Source: a virus
Strand: one strand, 5' to 3'
IMG/VR virus record: IMGVR_UViG_3300030390_002078
Coordinates: 706-32,572 of that record
Length of the DNA stretch: 31,867 nt
Below are positions 18,234-29,600 of the stretch, one piece after another (positions within the stretch are counted from its first letter, which is position 1; every line of letters begins with the position of its first letter). Under the pieces are notes generated by a model. It saw only the letters and a list, made by a program, of their open reading frames with translations. It searched no databases and had not been told where the DNA came from. Both the position numbers and the translations under genes were made by a program.

Positions 18234-18989
18234 ATGATAGATTTAATTTTAGAAATTTTTACTTACCAAGCAGATGCTAATTATGCTGTTGTTCCTATAG
18301 CTGCTATGATGGCTATAGGTGGTGCAACACAAATATTATCAGCTATTGATTTTGGTGGTAAAAGAAGAAAAGAAAGAGAAAATGCTAGAGCAGCTTACGA
18401 CAAACAGTTATCTGTATATAAAGGTTTAGACACTAGTAATCCTTATGCTAACATGAAAAACAGATACTCTGGTATGGAAAACCAATTTGCTGGCATGGAT
18501 AATGCTATGAGTGATTTACAAGTAAACACACAGCAAGCAGAATTTATGGGTGATCAGTTTCAGCAAAGCCAAGCTAACATAATGCAAAACATGCAAGGAG
18601 CTGCTGGTGGTAGTGGTGTTGCAAGTTTAGCTCAAGCAATGGCTAATTCAAGCGCTAAGTTTGCTAGACAATCAGCAGCATCTATAGGTGCACAAGAAGC
18701 TAAAAACAATATGATGGCTACTCAAAACCAAGCTAAAATAAATATGCTTACAGCACAAGAAGACTCTAAAAACCAACTAATGAAAGCTAAAGGTGCTACT
18801 ATGGTTGACCAGTCTATAGCTAAAGGAAAGCTCGCATCTATGCAGATGGAACAAAGCAAGCAAGGTACTATACTTGGTATGGATGCCAATAGAGTTGCAG
18901 CGTCAAATCAAGCACAAATGGCTGCGCAACAACAGATGGTTGGTGGTATTGGAAATATAATAGGTGGTTTAACATATAAAAAAGGATAA
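18234..18989 (+). CDS. Putative internal virion (DNA ejection) protein, gp14-like position
   Basis: This 251-residue protein starts with a hydrophobic stretch (about 17-40, including VVPIAAMMAIGGATQIL), then a basic segment (KRRKER), then a long helical, Ala/Gln/Met/Asn-rich body that should form coiled coil. Residues 75-95 hold three tandem heptads: KNRYSGM, ENQFAGM, DNAMSDL. A Gly-rich hinge (GAAGGSGVASLAQAMA) follows at about 122-137, and the C-terminus is again Gly-rich. The composition and the early membrane-like helix match small internal core proteins that enter the cell envelope during ejection (T7 gp14 by analogy). The next two genes would be the gp15- and gp16-like partners. The start ATG is preceded by an AT-rich 41-base spacer without a Shine-Dalgarno sequence. 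No direct homology to T7 gp14 is claimed. Confidence 0.72.
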   Translation: MIDLILEIFTYQADANYAVVPIAAMMAIGGATQILSAIDFGGKRRKERENARAAYDKQLSVYKGLDTSNPYANMKNRYSGMENQFAGMDNAMSDLQVNTQQAEFMGDQFQQSQANIMQNMQGAAGGSGVASLAQAMANSSAKFARQSAASIGAQEAKNNMMATQNQAKINMLTAQEDSKNQLMKAKGATMVDQSIAKGKLASMQMEQSKQGTILGMDANRVAASNQAQMAAQQQMVGGIGNIIGGLTYKKG

Positions 18990-18990
18990 T

Positions 18991-20637
18991 ATGGCATTTG
19001 GAAAAGCAGACATAGGTTTAATACAAGCAGATAGAGCGGCACAAAAAATAGATCCTAACTTAGGTATAGGTATGGCTGTTGATAAAACGCTTGATGGTAT
19101 GAAGCAAGCGGCGGCAGCACAATCTACTGCAATGAAAAAGTACGTTCAAAACTCAGACGGTGTATTTGACAAAGCAATTGCTAAACACCAAACAGGAGAC
19201 GACAGTCTCAAACCAATTGTTCAAGATTGGATGACAACCACAACTACATCACACAAAGGTGATCACGCAAATTCAAATAATCAAATAAGTAGGTCTAAAT
19301 CTTTAAACAGTGCTAAAGAAGATATTGTGTTTGGTAACGAGTTAAACTCTTATATAGTTCAAACAATAGAAAACAACGGTGTTATGAGTCCTGGAATGAG
19401 TAAAGCTGACCAGTACTTTTCTAAACAATTTGGTGGGCAAAATTTTGAAATAACCAGTCAAGATGGTGTTCGTGGTATTAGCATACCAAACGAAAATGGT
19501 AATGGCTCAACTTTTTTTGATAGAAACAATCTACCAGTAGGTTTTAGTAAGTTTAATGAAGGAAGCACAGCTATTTTAGGTATATGGAACACACAATTCG
19601 GAAATAATACTGATTATAGTAAACTAAAAAACCCAGGTACTGATGGTGAATATAAGGACGCTTTGATGATCTCTAACAATGGCAAGCCTCCAAACTATCA
19701 CCAAACTTTAGATCTTATAACTCAAGACCATAGTAAAGATGGTGTTGACAACCCTTTCATGAAACAATTTAAATCAGGTGTATTAGACCCTTCTTTTTAT
19801 CAAAATGAAGACGGTACATACATTAGTGTTAATGGTAAAACTTACAGCCCTGACGCAAGCCTTAACTACAACACAATGGATCCAAGAGGTGGTTTATCAG
19901 AACAAGATTTAGAAGATTTTTTAAGAAACAAAAATAGTGAAGGAACAGTTGAATATCAAAATAGAAACAATCATGTAAATTTTGTTGTTGATAAGTATTC
20001 TAAGTTTATGGGTACTATAACTAATGACGAGTACGAAAATAAACAACAGGAGTTAATGAAGCAAAACCAAACTTATTTTAATAATCCAAACGAAGACGGT
20101 TCTTTTTCAACGTTTTTTACAACTAAAGGTGTTGAGCCTAAAAGCAGTGCTGTTAAAACAAGAAAAAATACAGTTAATAACAGTATGCGTTTTGATGCTG
20201 CTACAACAGCATACGTAGGAACTGGAGTTGATAATCGTGGTGGTGATGGAGCAGAGCTTCAAAGAGTTACTAACTGGAATAGTTTTGACTTTGAAAGTCA
20301 ATTAAACTCTACTGGTAAGCTTGATAAAAACAATACTGAAAAAGGAGACTTTGTTAGCAACCTAATGCAGCAGTATAAAGGTTCTAATATTGAATTTGAG
20401 TCCGCTGAAAAAGGAGTTTTATCAATACAAATGCCTGATGAAGATGGTAATATGATAAGACATGTTTATGACTTTACTAAAGGTGATAAAAACGATGTTA
20501 TGAAAGAGCTTGAATCTAGGCTTAATCTTGCTGAGTTTGGAGATGGTTTTGGCGCCGACGCTTTAGGTAACGATGCTAGTACTTGGTACGATCAGTTAAA
20601 TAAGAAAAATAAAAGAATAGAGACAAAACTAAACTAG
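18991..20637 (+). CDS. Putative internal virion protein, gp15-like position
   Basis: I cannot name a domain in this 548-residue hydrophilic protein. The N-terminal 60 residues are helical and Ala/Gln-rich (GMKQAAAAQSTAMKKYVQ). The middle is mixed, with many Asn, Gly and Asp. The end is acidic-helical with a Lys-rich tail (DQLNKKNKRIETKLN). No signal peptide or membrane segment is present. It lies between the gp14-like gene (one-base junction, TAATATG) and the giant gene, the place of a second internal core protein that would build the ejection channel. It ends in TAG. The downstream 3593-residue frame follows in the same reading frame after a single TAT codon, so readthrough would fuse the two into one chain of about 4143 residues. 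Function is inferred from gene order only. Confidence 0.66.
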   Translation: MAFGKADIGLIQADRAAQKIDPNLGIGMAVDKTLDGMKQAAAAQSTAMKKYVQNSDGVFDKAIAKHQTGDDSLKPIVQDWMTTTTTSHKGDHANSNNQISRSKSLNSAKEDIVFGNELNSYIVQTIENNGVMSPGMSKADQYFSKQFGGQNFEITSQDGVRGISIPNENGNGSTFFDRNNLPVGFSKFNEGSTAILGIWNTQFGNNTDYSKLKNPGTDGEYKDALMISNNGKPPNYHQTLDLITQDHSKDGVDNPFMKQFKSGVLDPSFYQNEDGTYISVNGKTYSPDASLNYNTMDPRGGLSEQDLEDFLRNKNSEGTVEYQNRNNHVNFVVDKYSKFMGTITNDEYENKQQELMKQNQTYFNNPNEDGSFSTFFTTKGVEPKSSAVKTRKNTVNNSMRFDAATTAYVGTGVDNRGGDGAELQRVTNWNSFDFESQLNSTGKLDKNNTEKGDFVSNLMQQYKGSNIEFESAEKGVLSIQMPDEDGNMIRHVYDFTKGDKNDVMKELESRLNLAEFGDGFGADALGNDASTWYDQLNKKNKRIETKLN

Positions 20638-20640
20638 TAT

Positions 20641-23600
20641 ATGGCTGAAGAAACAAACTTTTCCTACGCTCATGGGTTATCCGCTGATTCAGAGGCGGGT
20701 GTAAACGTAATGAAAAACGATAATGGTAATAAAACTAAGCTTGGAGACGGTACAATAGCTTATTCTAAAACTTATTATGGTCTTACTTTGTCCGCTTGGA
20801 TGGATTGGAATGATAAAAAAGTGCCTAAAAAATGGACTAGTAAAAACTTTAAAAAACTAAACGACGAATACAATCTAGAGTTTTCAAACGCTACCAAAAA
20901 ATCTTCAAATACAATACAAAGCGCTGGTAAAGCTAAAGTAGAAACATATTTTAAAGACAATATCTGGGACAAGCATAAGCTTGGTGAAATAACAGATAAA
21001 AAAGTAGGAGCTAGTATATACGATGCTATGATTAACCAAAACTTTACTTTTGGTGATAAAGGCAAAAAAAATAAAACAATTCTTACAACGCTAAAAAACG
21101 CTGGTTATACTGTTCCAGGAGGTAAGTTTACTGATCTTGATGACGCTATTAAACATGTTAATTTAGCTATTGCAGATGAAAATGTTGGTGGAGATAAAGT
21201 TTTAAATGCTTACGCTAACAGAAGAGAGGAGAGCTATATAAAAACAAGCGAAAAAGACACAAACTATACGTTCAACAGGGGTTGGATGAAAAGGCTTAAC
21301 GAGCACAGAACAGAAAACAAGATAGACTCTACAAAGCTAACTGACACAGAGGCAATGACTACTGACAGTTTAACAGCTGCAAGAGTTGTAACTCCAGAAA
21401 TAACTGCTACAGCTGAAAAAATAGACATGACGTCTACAATACCTGGTGTTGGTCCAGAAATAAAACCTGGTCCATTTGCTACTAAGAAAGAACCAGCAAT
21501 ACCAGGACTTCCAAGTAAAGATGCATTTGAAAAAGAAAAAAGTAAAGAAGTAACTAACGTTGCTGTTGATGATAACAATACTGATAACAGTGAAACATCT
21601 ACAGTTTCTGACGAAAGCACAGAAACACCTTTCATGCTACCATCAGTTAAACAGGCTTTAGAAAACTCTAAAGACCCAAAGTACATAAAAGAATTAAAAA
21701 AGCAAGGCTACACAGCTGAACAGTACTTAGAAAATCCAGAACAAACTTTAAATGAAATAAGTAAAAAGTTAGATATAGAAAGTAATTTAGGCGAAGCACC
21801 AGCACCGCCAATATTATCTATGGGTGTTGAAAACAAAGCTAAAGAAGAAGTAGAAATAGAAACTCCTACAGAAGATATAAACGAAGTAGAAGAAGATGAC
21901 AAAGATGATTTTCCAGGTGGAGTAGATGACACTTCTAAAGTTGAAGTAAAAGAAGAATTAGTTGAAATTCCTAAAAAAGATCTTGAGTTAATAAAAATTG
22001 AACCAGCAGAGGAAAAGTTAGCTACTGCAACAGGTGGTAAAGAGGTTGCGGAGAAATACAAGACTAGTATTACAAAAACAACAGCAGGAGTAAACGATGA
22101 AGATTTTGTTTTTACTGAAGAAAAAGATGACAACGAACTAGAAGTGCAAGAAAACAATGCTATCACTACAAGCATTTTTAAACCAAATCCTCTTTCATCA
22201 TCTTGGAGCAAATCATTTTTTAATAAAGACGAAAAAAAGGTAGAGGTTAAAAATACTGAAACAGAAGTAGAAGTAGAAGATAACACTATTACTATGACCA
22301 ACTTACCTCCTGGATATTCAAACCGAGCTGAGCCAATTTCAGCAGGTGGAGACGTTATGGATAGTGAGGGTAAAATTACCAACACAAAAGTAGAGGCAAG
22401 GATTGCAGAAAAAGAAAGGTTGAAGTTAGAGAAAGAGAAAGCTTTCGCGGCTACAGTTGTTGATGTTGATCCAGAAAAAAAGTCTAAAGAAATTGCTTCT
22501 AAGTTTGAGTCTGAAGAAGATATAGTTGACAACCCGCTTGGTGTTAACCCAAAGTTAATAGACCAAATGAACAAGGTTGACTTGAACGAAGGTATTGTAA
22601 CAGAGGTTGATCCTAACGCCGCAACTGATACCGGAGGAGGTGATATGTATAGCAAAAAAGTAGAGTTTAATGAGAAGAGAATAAAAACCTATGAAGATGT
22701 AGTTTTAAATCAAATAAATAGAGAGAACGGTACAAACTATGCTACAAAGGAAGAGCTTTTTAATAGTGGTGATGAGATTAAATTAGACAGAAGAGTTTTT
22801 GCGTCAACATCACCTCAAGATATTTTTAGAGATAGAGTTGGTATTTTTACAGGTGAGAACGCAATGAACACTAATCTTAGGGATAGAAACCAACAGTACG
22901 ACCAATCATACCTACAAAACATAACAGACATTGCTGTTGCAGACAAGGCATATAAAAACATAATAACTTTAGATAAAGATGATCTTGATAATTCTCTTAT
23001 TAAAAATCTTTTTTTAGATTTACCTAACTCTGAAAGATTAGACTTTGGAAAGTTTAACGATCAAATGAAACTAGCGGTGCTTAACATAGTAAAACCAGAA
23101 GAGTTTAAAGCTATAGCCCAAGGAGATCCAAGATATAACGCTGCATATAAAAATTCGGTTGTAACAGCTGCAAAAATTCAGGTTTTAGCAAACGAAAACT
23201 TAGTTTTAAATAAACAAGGAGAGGTTTATGTTGGGTTAAACGCTGAACAAGAAAAAAGAGAAAAACAATTTTTTACTTCTAAAAATGATTTAGTAAACGC
23301 TTTTGAAAATGTAGACTTAGAATTAAGATCTATAAAAGAAAAGTACGGAAGCTTTATATGGGATAGAAGAGGAGCGGAGGTTTACTTACCTGATAGTATT
23401 AAAATACCTATAGATCCTAGAGACACTAAAAGAGTTTCAGAGATCAATGAGTACTTGTTAACACTTGACGAAGATAGAAAAAGCTTACAAACAGAAGGTA
23501 ATGAGTTAAAACTTAATAGAGAAAGTTTAAATAAAAAAGTAGGTGAGTGGCAAAAGAATATTGAAGGTTCTTGGAAAGCTCTAGCTTTTGACATGGCTAA

Positions 23601-26600
23601 ACCTATTGAGCAACAAAAAAATGCTTTTAGTGGTTTTTCAGCTAGTCAAGCTTTTGACATAGGTCTTGACAAACTAACTGAAAACTTTTTTGGAGCAGTT
23701 GGAGAAATTGGTTTAAACTTTGGTGAAGAAATGTTGAGGTTAAAGCTATTGAAAAAGGCAGTAAACCCAACAACATTACTTGCTATGGGAGCTGGTTACA
23801 ATATATCTAAAGTAATGGATAACAGCTTGTATAAAATTGGTGATGCAGGTGGTGGTATGAAAGCAACTAGTTGGGGTGGAGATGGTTATTCATATAACGA
23901 TCAATATCTTGACTTTTTAGCAGGAGCTGCAACACAAAAAATAGTTCCTTCAAATAAAATAGACAAACTTATAAACCCAACAGATGAAGATGGTGAAGGG
24001 TTTTTAGCTGGTCTTTTCAACCCTAAAGCTTACAACCCTTCTTTGTATACTATATCCAAAACAGTTGCAGACTTACTACCATATACATTGAATATTGCTT
24101 CTGCTGGGTTAAAAGCTAGTGTTAGGTCTGATGCTGCTTTAAGATCTATGTCTAGAAAGTCTACTACTTTTAATAAGGTTATGAATAACTTAACTCCTTT
24201 TGAAGGTGCTAATATTACTATGGGTAAAATGGGAGATAAGATAATATCGTCTCTTCACAAAAGTTTTAAAAATGCTACACCCGCGACTAGGGAAAAATTA
24301 ATGGGAGGTTTAAAAATGATAGATGTTAATCATAGAATGTTATTTTTTGACAACCTTTCAGATGCTAGAGCTCAAGGCTTGTCTGGGGATAAAGCAGTAT
24401 TTTATGCAAACGCAACTACACTAGCAACAGGTATTAGCCAGATGGTCATGCCTGATGTTAATTTTTTAAAGAGTACTTTACAAGGAAGAAACTTAATTAA
24501 AACATTTGTTAGTAACATTAAAAACGTAGGTACACAAGAAGCAATGAAAGCTCTTAACAGCCAAGCCATTAGAGGTGCTATGAAAACTTTTACTACAAAC
24601 TTCTTTAAAGAACATGCTGAAGAACAGCTAGATGTTATTTTAAATGACGTTGTTAAAGCAAATTTCTTAGCTGATTACTCTTGGGAAATATCTGATGTTA
24701 GAGCTCAAAGAGAAATACTTGTTGGAACAACTTTGCTTACAGGTGGTTTAGGTGGTAGACAAGCTATATCAACAGTAAGAAACACAAAGCAATTAATATA
24801 CAACGAGATTCAAGATAAAAATATTGAGTTAATGAACTTTTCTAGAATGGAGCAAAAAGAAATAGAAAAGAAGTTAAACGAGTTTAAAAACAAAAAATCT
24901 GGAAACAAGCAATACAACAAGCGTAAAATAAAAGATCTACAAAAAAGACTTGAAGATGAGCAAAAAATAGAGAAAAACGTTAGAAATATAGCTCAAGCTA
25001 TAAACGCAGCTCCAAAGTATGCTACAATAGACCAGATAGATACTATAATAAAAAAGAATGACCTTGTTAAAGAAAAGCAAGAGTTGTTAAAACGAAAAGA
25101 CAAAACGGGTGTAAAAAAACAAGTTGATAAATTAAATGAGCAAATAGCTGGTTTAGACACTAAGCTAGAAAGTTTAGACAACACTGAGTGGAAAAAGAGT
25201 CTTTACAACATGAGTTTGAAAAAGGGTAAAAGCATGTTAAAGATGTTTGGTATAGACGTTAATATTGTAGAGGGTGGTAAAAAAGATTTTGCTAAAGCTG
25301 TGGCAGCAAAAAACCAAGAGATTAAAATTAAAAACGAAGAGAGAAAAAAGAAAGGTTTAAAGCCTTTGCCTTTTCACAAATATGATGAAAACTCTGTTGG
25401 CGTGGTTATATATGATGACATTGGGAATAAGCCAATAATCTTTATAAATACTAAAGACACAGACGGTAAGAACGCAGTAGAAACAGACGACAACTATGGT
25501 GTTGGTTTTCACGAGGTGTTTCACCTTGTGTTTAGACAGACAGTTCTTAAAAACCCTAAAGCAGTTAAAGGTTTATCTTTTTTAATGAGACAAGAACTTT
25601 TAGGTAAAAACAAAAGAAAGTACATGTTTTCTGATAAAACTAATTACGTTAGTGGTAAGTTTAAAACATACGAAGACAGAGTAAATGGTATGGAGTGGGA
25701 CGAAATGTTTAGTGTTATATCTGAAGGTTTAGTTCAAGGTGATATTAAATTTAACTCCACGTTCTTAAGTGGTGTTGGTGATGTTATAAGAAGAACATTA
25801 AGTAAAGCTGGTATAAACTTTAAAATAAAAGGTACTAAAGGTATTATTAACTTTATAAGAGATTACAACAATGAGCTAGAAGGAAATAAAGAGTTTTCTA
25901 GAGGTATGAGAAAAACTATAAAAAATGGTTTAAAAATAGACAGCAAAGAAATTAGACAAGCTATTGTTGATGCTGAAGCTTTTGAAAAAGAAAACAAAAT
26001 GCCTGAGTGGATGTCGAAGTCTTTTTCTAGTGCGTCTACAAGAGGTGGTAGATTAAGAAATAAAAAGAATGTTTACGAAAGAGATGACGTTAAAGCTGAT
26101 ATAAAACTTTCAGAAAATACTCAAAAAATTGTTGATGAAAATACTAGAATAAGAGAAGAGCTTTTGGAAACAAGAGAGCAAGACGAGTTTGGAGAATTTG
26201 TTTATGACGAAGATTTAAGAAACGACTTAGTTGTAAACAACATGGCTTTAGTTACAGCTTTGTCTGACTTTGCAGCTAACAATCCTAAAATAATGGGACT
26301 GGAAGAAGGTAAAAGAGTTACTTTTGATCAGTTTTCTGCTGGTTACTCAGAGCAATTACTAAAACTTTCTAGAACCTACGATCCAGCGCTTGTACCGTTT
26401 GGTGCTTATTTAAACAGTTTGTTACCACTTAGATACAACGCTATAAAAGATGAAGCTCAAAAAGGAATGATTGAAGGATCTGTTAGTATAGAAAATGAAA
26501 AAGTTGGTGACATTGCAGATGATTCAACGCCATCTGACTTTGACAATGCTCCTAGATTTACAGCGCCTAAATATAATGTTGCTAAAGAAATTGGAGTAGA

Positions 26601-29600
26601 AGAAGAAGTAAAAGAACAGATAAGTGAAGGTTTTAGTGAGTTAAAACAATTAAAGAAACTTATTAACGAAGAAAGCCAAAGCGGTGAAACTATAGAGCAG
26701 TTAAAAGAAAGCTTAAAAGAAAAGCACATGCTTGATCTTGACTTAGACACTATGGAATTGAGTAGTGTTGAAGGATTAACTTATAAAACTATAGCTAGAC
26801 TAACAGGCATAGACGTTGACAAATTAAACCCAAGAAGCTCAAGCTTTTTAGCTAATTTAAGAAAAAAAGATACTAAAGCAGGTCCTAACGAGGTTAGGCC
26901 AGCACAAAGGTTTATAGCTCGCCGCGTTCAACTTATACTTTCCACTATATTTAATGAGGGTCATACAAAAGCTTTTAAATCTACTAACATGCCAAATGTG
27001 TTGCTAAGGTTTGGTTATAATAAAGGTTCTAAAAGAATTAAAAATAATTTTCCTCAATATAAAAAACCAAATCTAAGTGAGAGTGATTTTTTAGAATACT
27101 TAGGTATATTTAGAGTTACTAAAGATGGTAAAAAAGGTTTTGAGTTTAATGTTGATAGAAACACAAGTGCTAAGCTAACGGCTGTTTTATCTTTATTAGA
27201 CAGAACAATAACAAATCAGCAGATAAGAAAATCTTTAGAAGCTACGGGTGATTTAAACGAAAGACTTAAAAACTCTTTAGAAGACGGTTTAGCTGAGTCT
27301 TCACAATCTAAAAAAGCTAGAGAACTTATAGCTAGGTATGGTGCTGATATGGAAGTAGGAATAAAAGAGCGTATGCCAGAAGTTGCTCTTGTTCTTCAAG
27401 AAATAGATCATGAAAACACTAAGCAAAGCGCTATGATAACTAAAGTATCTAAAGTGTTTTCTAAAGATGGTTTTTTATTAAACACAGAAGCTAAAGCGCT
27501 TGTTGGCGATATGTTCAAAGAGTCTGGAATAGTTAAGCAGTTTATGTATCAAAAAGCAAATTTACAATCTCAAGGTGTTGAAATAGAACCTTTTGAGGAG
27601 TTTGCTGAAAAATACATGTTAGTAGAATTTTATGTAGGGCTTGCTGAAAAAATGGGTTTAAAAACCAAAGATGGTGACACGCCAACAGGAAAACAAATAT
27701 TTAATAGAAAAGCTATAACTAAAGGTAGAAAATTTGTTGCTGAGCAGATAAAAAGCATAGTAGATAGGTTTAAAAGTGGTGAGATAACCATGAAAGAGGT
27801 TTTGGAAGAGATTATGATGGAAGAACAAAATCATATTACAGCTTACAAACAAGGTGATGGTGAGTATATATCTATAGCTGGTACGGATAAGTTTGTAAAA
27901 AACCCTAAATACAAAGAAGGCGGAACACCTAGGTTTCAACTATTTCACTCTGAAGAAGGTCCAAAAGCGGATTTTAGAAAGTATATATACTCTTACGGTA
28001 TGGATCAAGATTTTATTGATGCAATGGAAAAAGAGTACCCGGGAAGCACAGCTATATTTAAAGATGGTAAATCAGATAATTTTGTTGAAATAAAATTTGA
28101 GCCACAAGACGGTGAAGGAGTTTTAAAACAAATGGTTAACTTGATGAAAAAAGTTACCCGTAAAGGTGCTAACAAGTATAGTCAAAAAAAGAAAGATGCA
28201 GAAGCTGAATTAGCTCGTAAAGCTTTAGTAAATAAAATTATATTTTTAGCTGATAAGCTTGAAAATGACTCTTCATTTACAGAGCAAGACTTTGTTGTTC
28301 AGATGATGACTCTTATGAGCAACCCTAGCACTACATTAAGAAGAGCTGGTAAGGTTGTTGGTATAATGGACGGTATAATAGACGAGGACGGAAACTTTTT
28401 GCTTGATGCAAAAGGTGTTGTTTCTAATTCACTTATAAGGTTTGAGCATCAAAAACCAGCTTCTTATCTTTTAATGAAAATGATAGATGTTGTTTTAAAC
28501 AAAAAAATAAAATCTACTGATTACAAAAAACTTTTTGACAAAGAGCTTATAGACTATAACGTAGCTATAATTACTAAAAAAGCAGATAAAACATTAGACA
28601 AAACCGGTTTAAAAAACATGATGGGGTTAGTTTATGAAGCTGGTAAAGAGTTTGGTTCTATGATCAGAATGTTTAATCCTATAAATAGAGGTGATAAAAA
28701 CGTTAAAGCAATAAGACTTATAAAAGATGTTGTTAACGGTGTTAAAGGTTTAGTGTTTGGTTTAGATCACAGTATAGCTGCAGAGTTAATGAACAAGCCA
28801 ATGGTTGAAGTAGAGCAAGATATGAAAATTAGTAAACTAACTCAATCAGCAAATTCTGTTAAGTACAATAGAGAGCCTAGAGGTATGAGTGCTTTTGATT
28901 TTGATGAGACAGTTGGTATTAGCGATAACTTTGTAATAGCTACTAAAGATGGTGAAACAAAACGTATAGCTTCTGATGAGTGGCCTATGGTTGGTGATCA
29001 ACTTGTTAAAGAAGGTTGGAAAATGGATTTTAGTGATTTTAACAAAGTTACTAACGGTAAACCAGGCCCGTTGATGGAAAAAATGAAAAACCAGATTAAA
29101 AAGTTTGGTCCTAAAAACGTTTTCATACTAACAGCAAGAGCTCCAGAAAGCCAAGCGGCAATACATGCTTATTTGGAAAGTGAAGGTATAAAAATACCTA
29201 TTGAAAATATTACTGGTTTAGGTAACAGTACTGGTGAAGCAAAAGCATTGTGGATGCTTAACAAGTTTGCAGAAGGATATAATGATATGTATTTTGTTGA
29301 TGATGCTTTACCAAATGTAGAAGCTGTTAAAAATGTTTTAGAACAACTAGACATTAAATCTAAAGTTCAAATAGCTATATCTAATAAAAGTTCTAAGTTT
29401 GATAGAGATTTTAATGAAATACTTGAACAACAATCTGGTGTAGAAGCTAAGAAAAGATTTTCTAAAGCAAAAGCTAGAAGAAGAGGTGAAGAGAAAAATA
29501 AGTTTAAAATATTAATACCACCATCTGCTGAGGATTTTATAGGTTTAATATACTCTTTTTTAAGTCCAGGAAAAAAAGGAGAGCAACAATTTGAATGGTT

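Noticed and set aside
21708-22655. Long minus-strand open frame of 315 codons
   Set aside because: It is antisense to the Glu/Lys-rich linker of the giant gene; GAA/GAG-type codons read backwards give Ser/Phe/Leu-rich protein. It has no family resemblance and the + strand frame is clearly the coding one.
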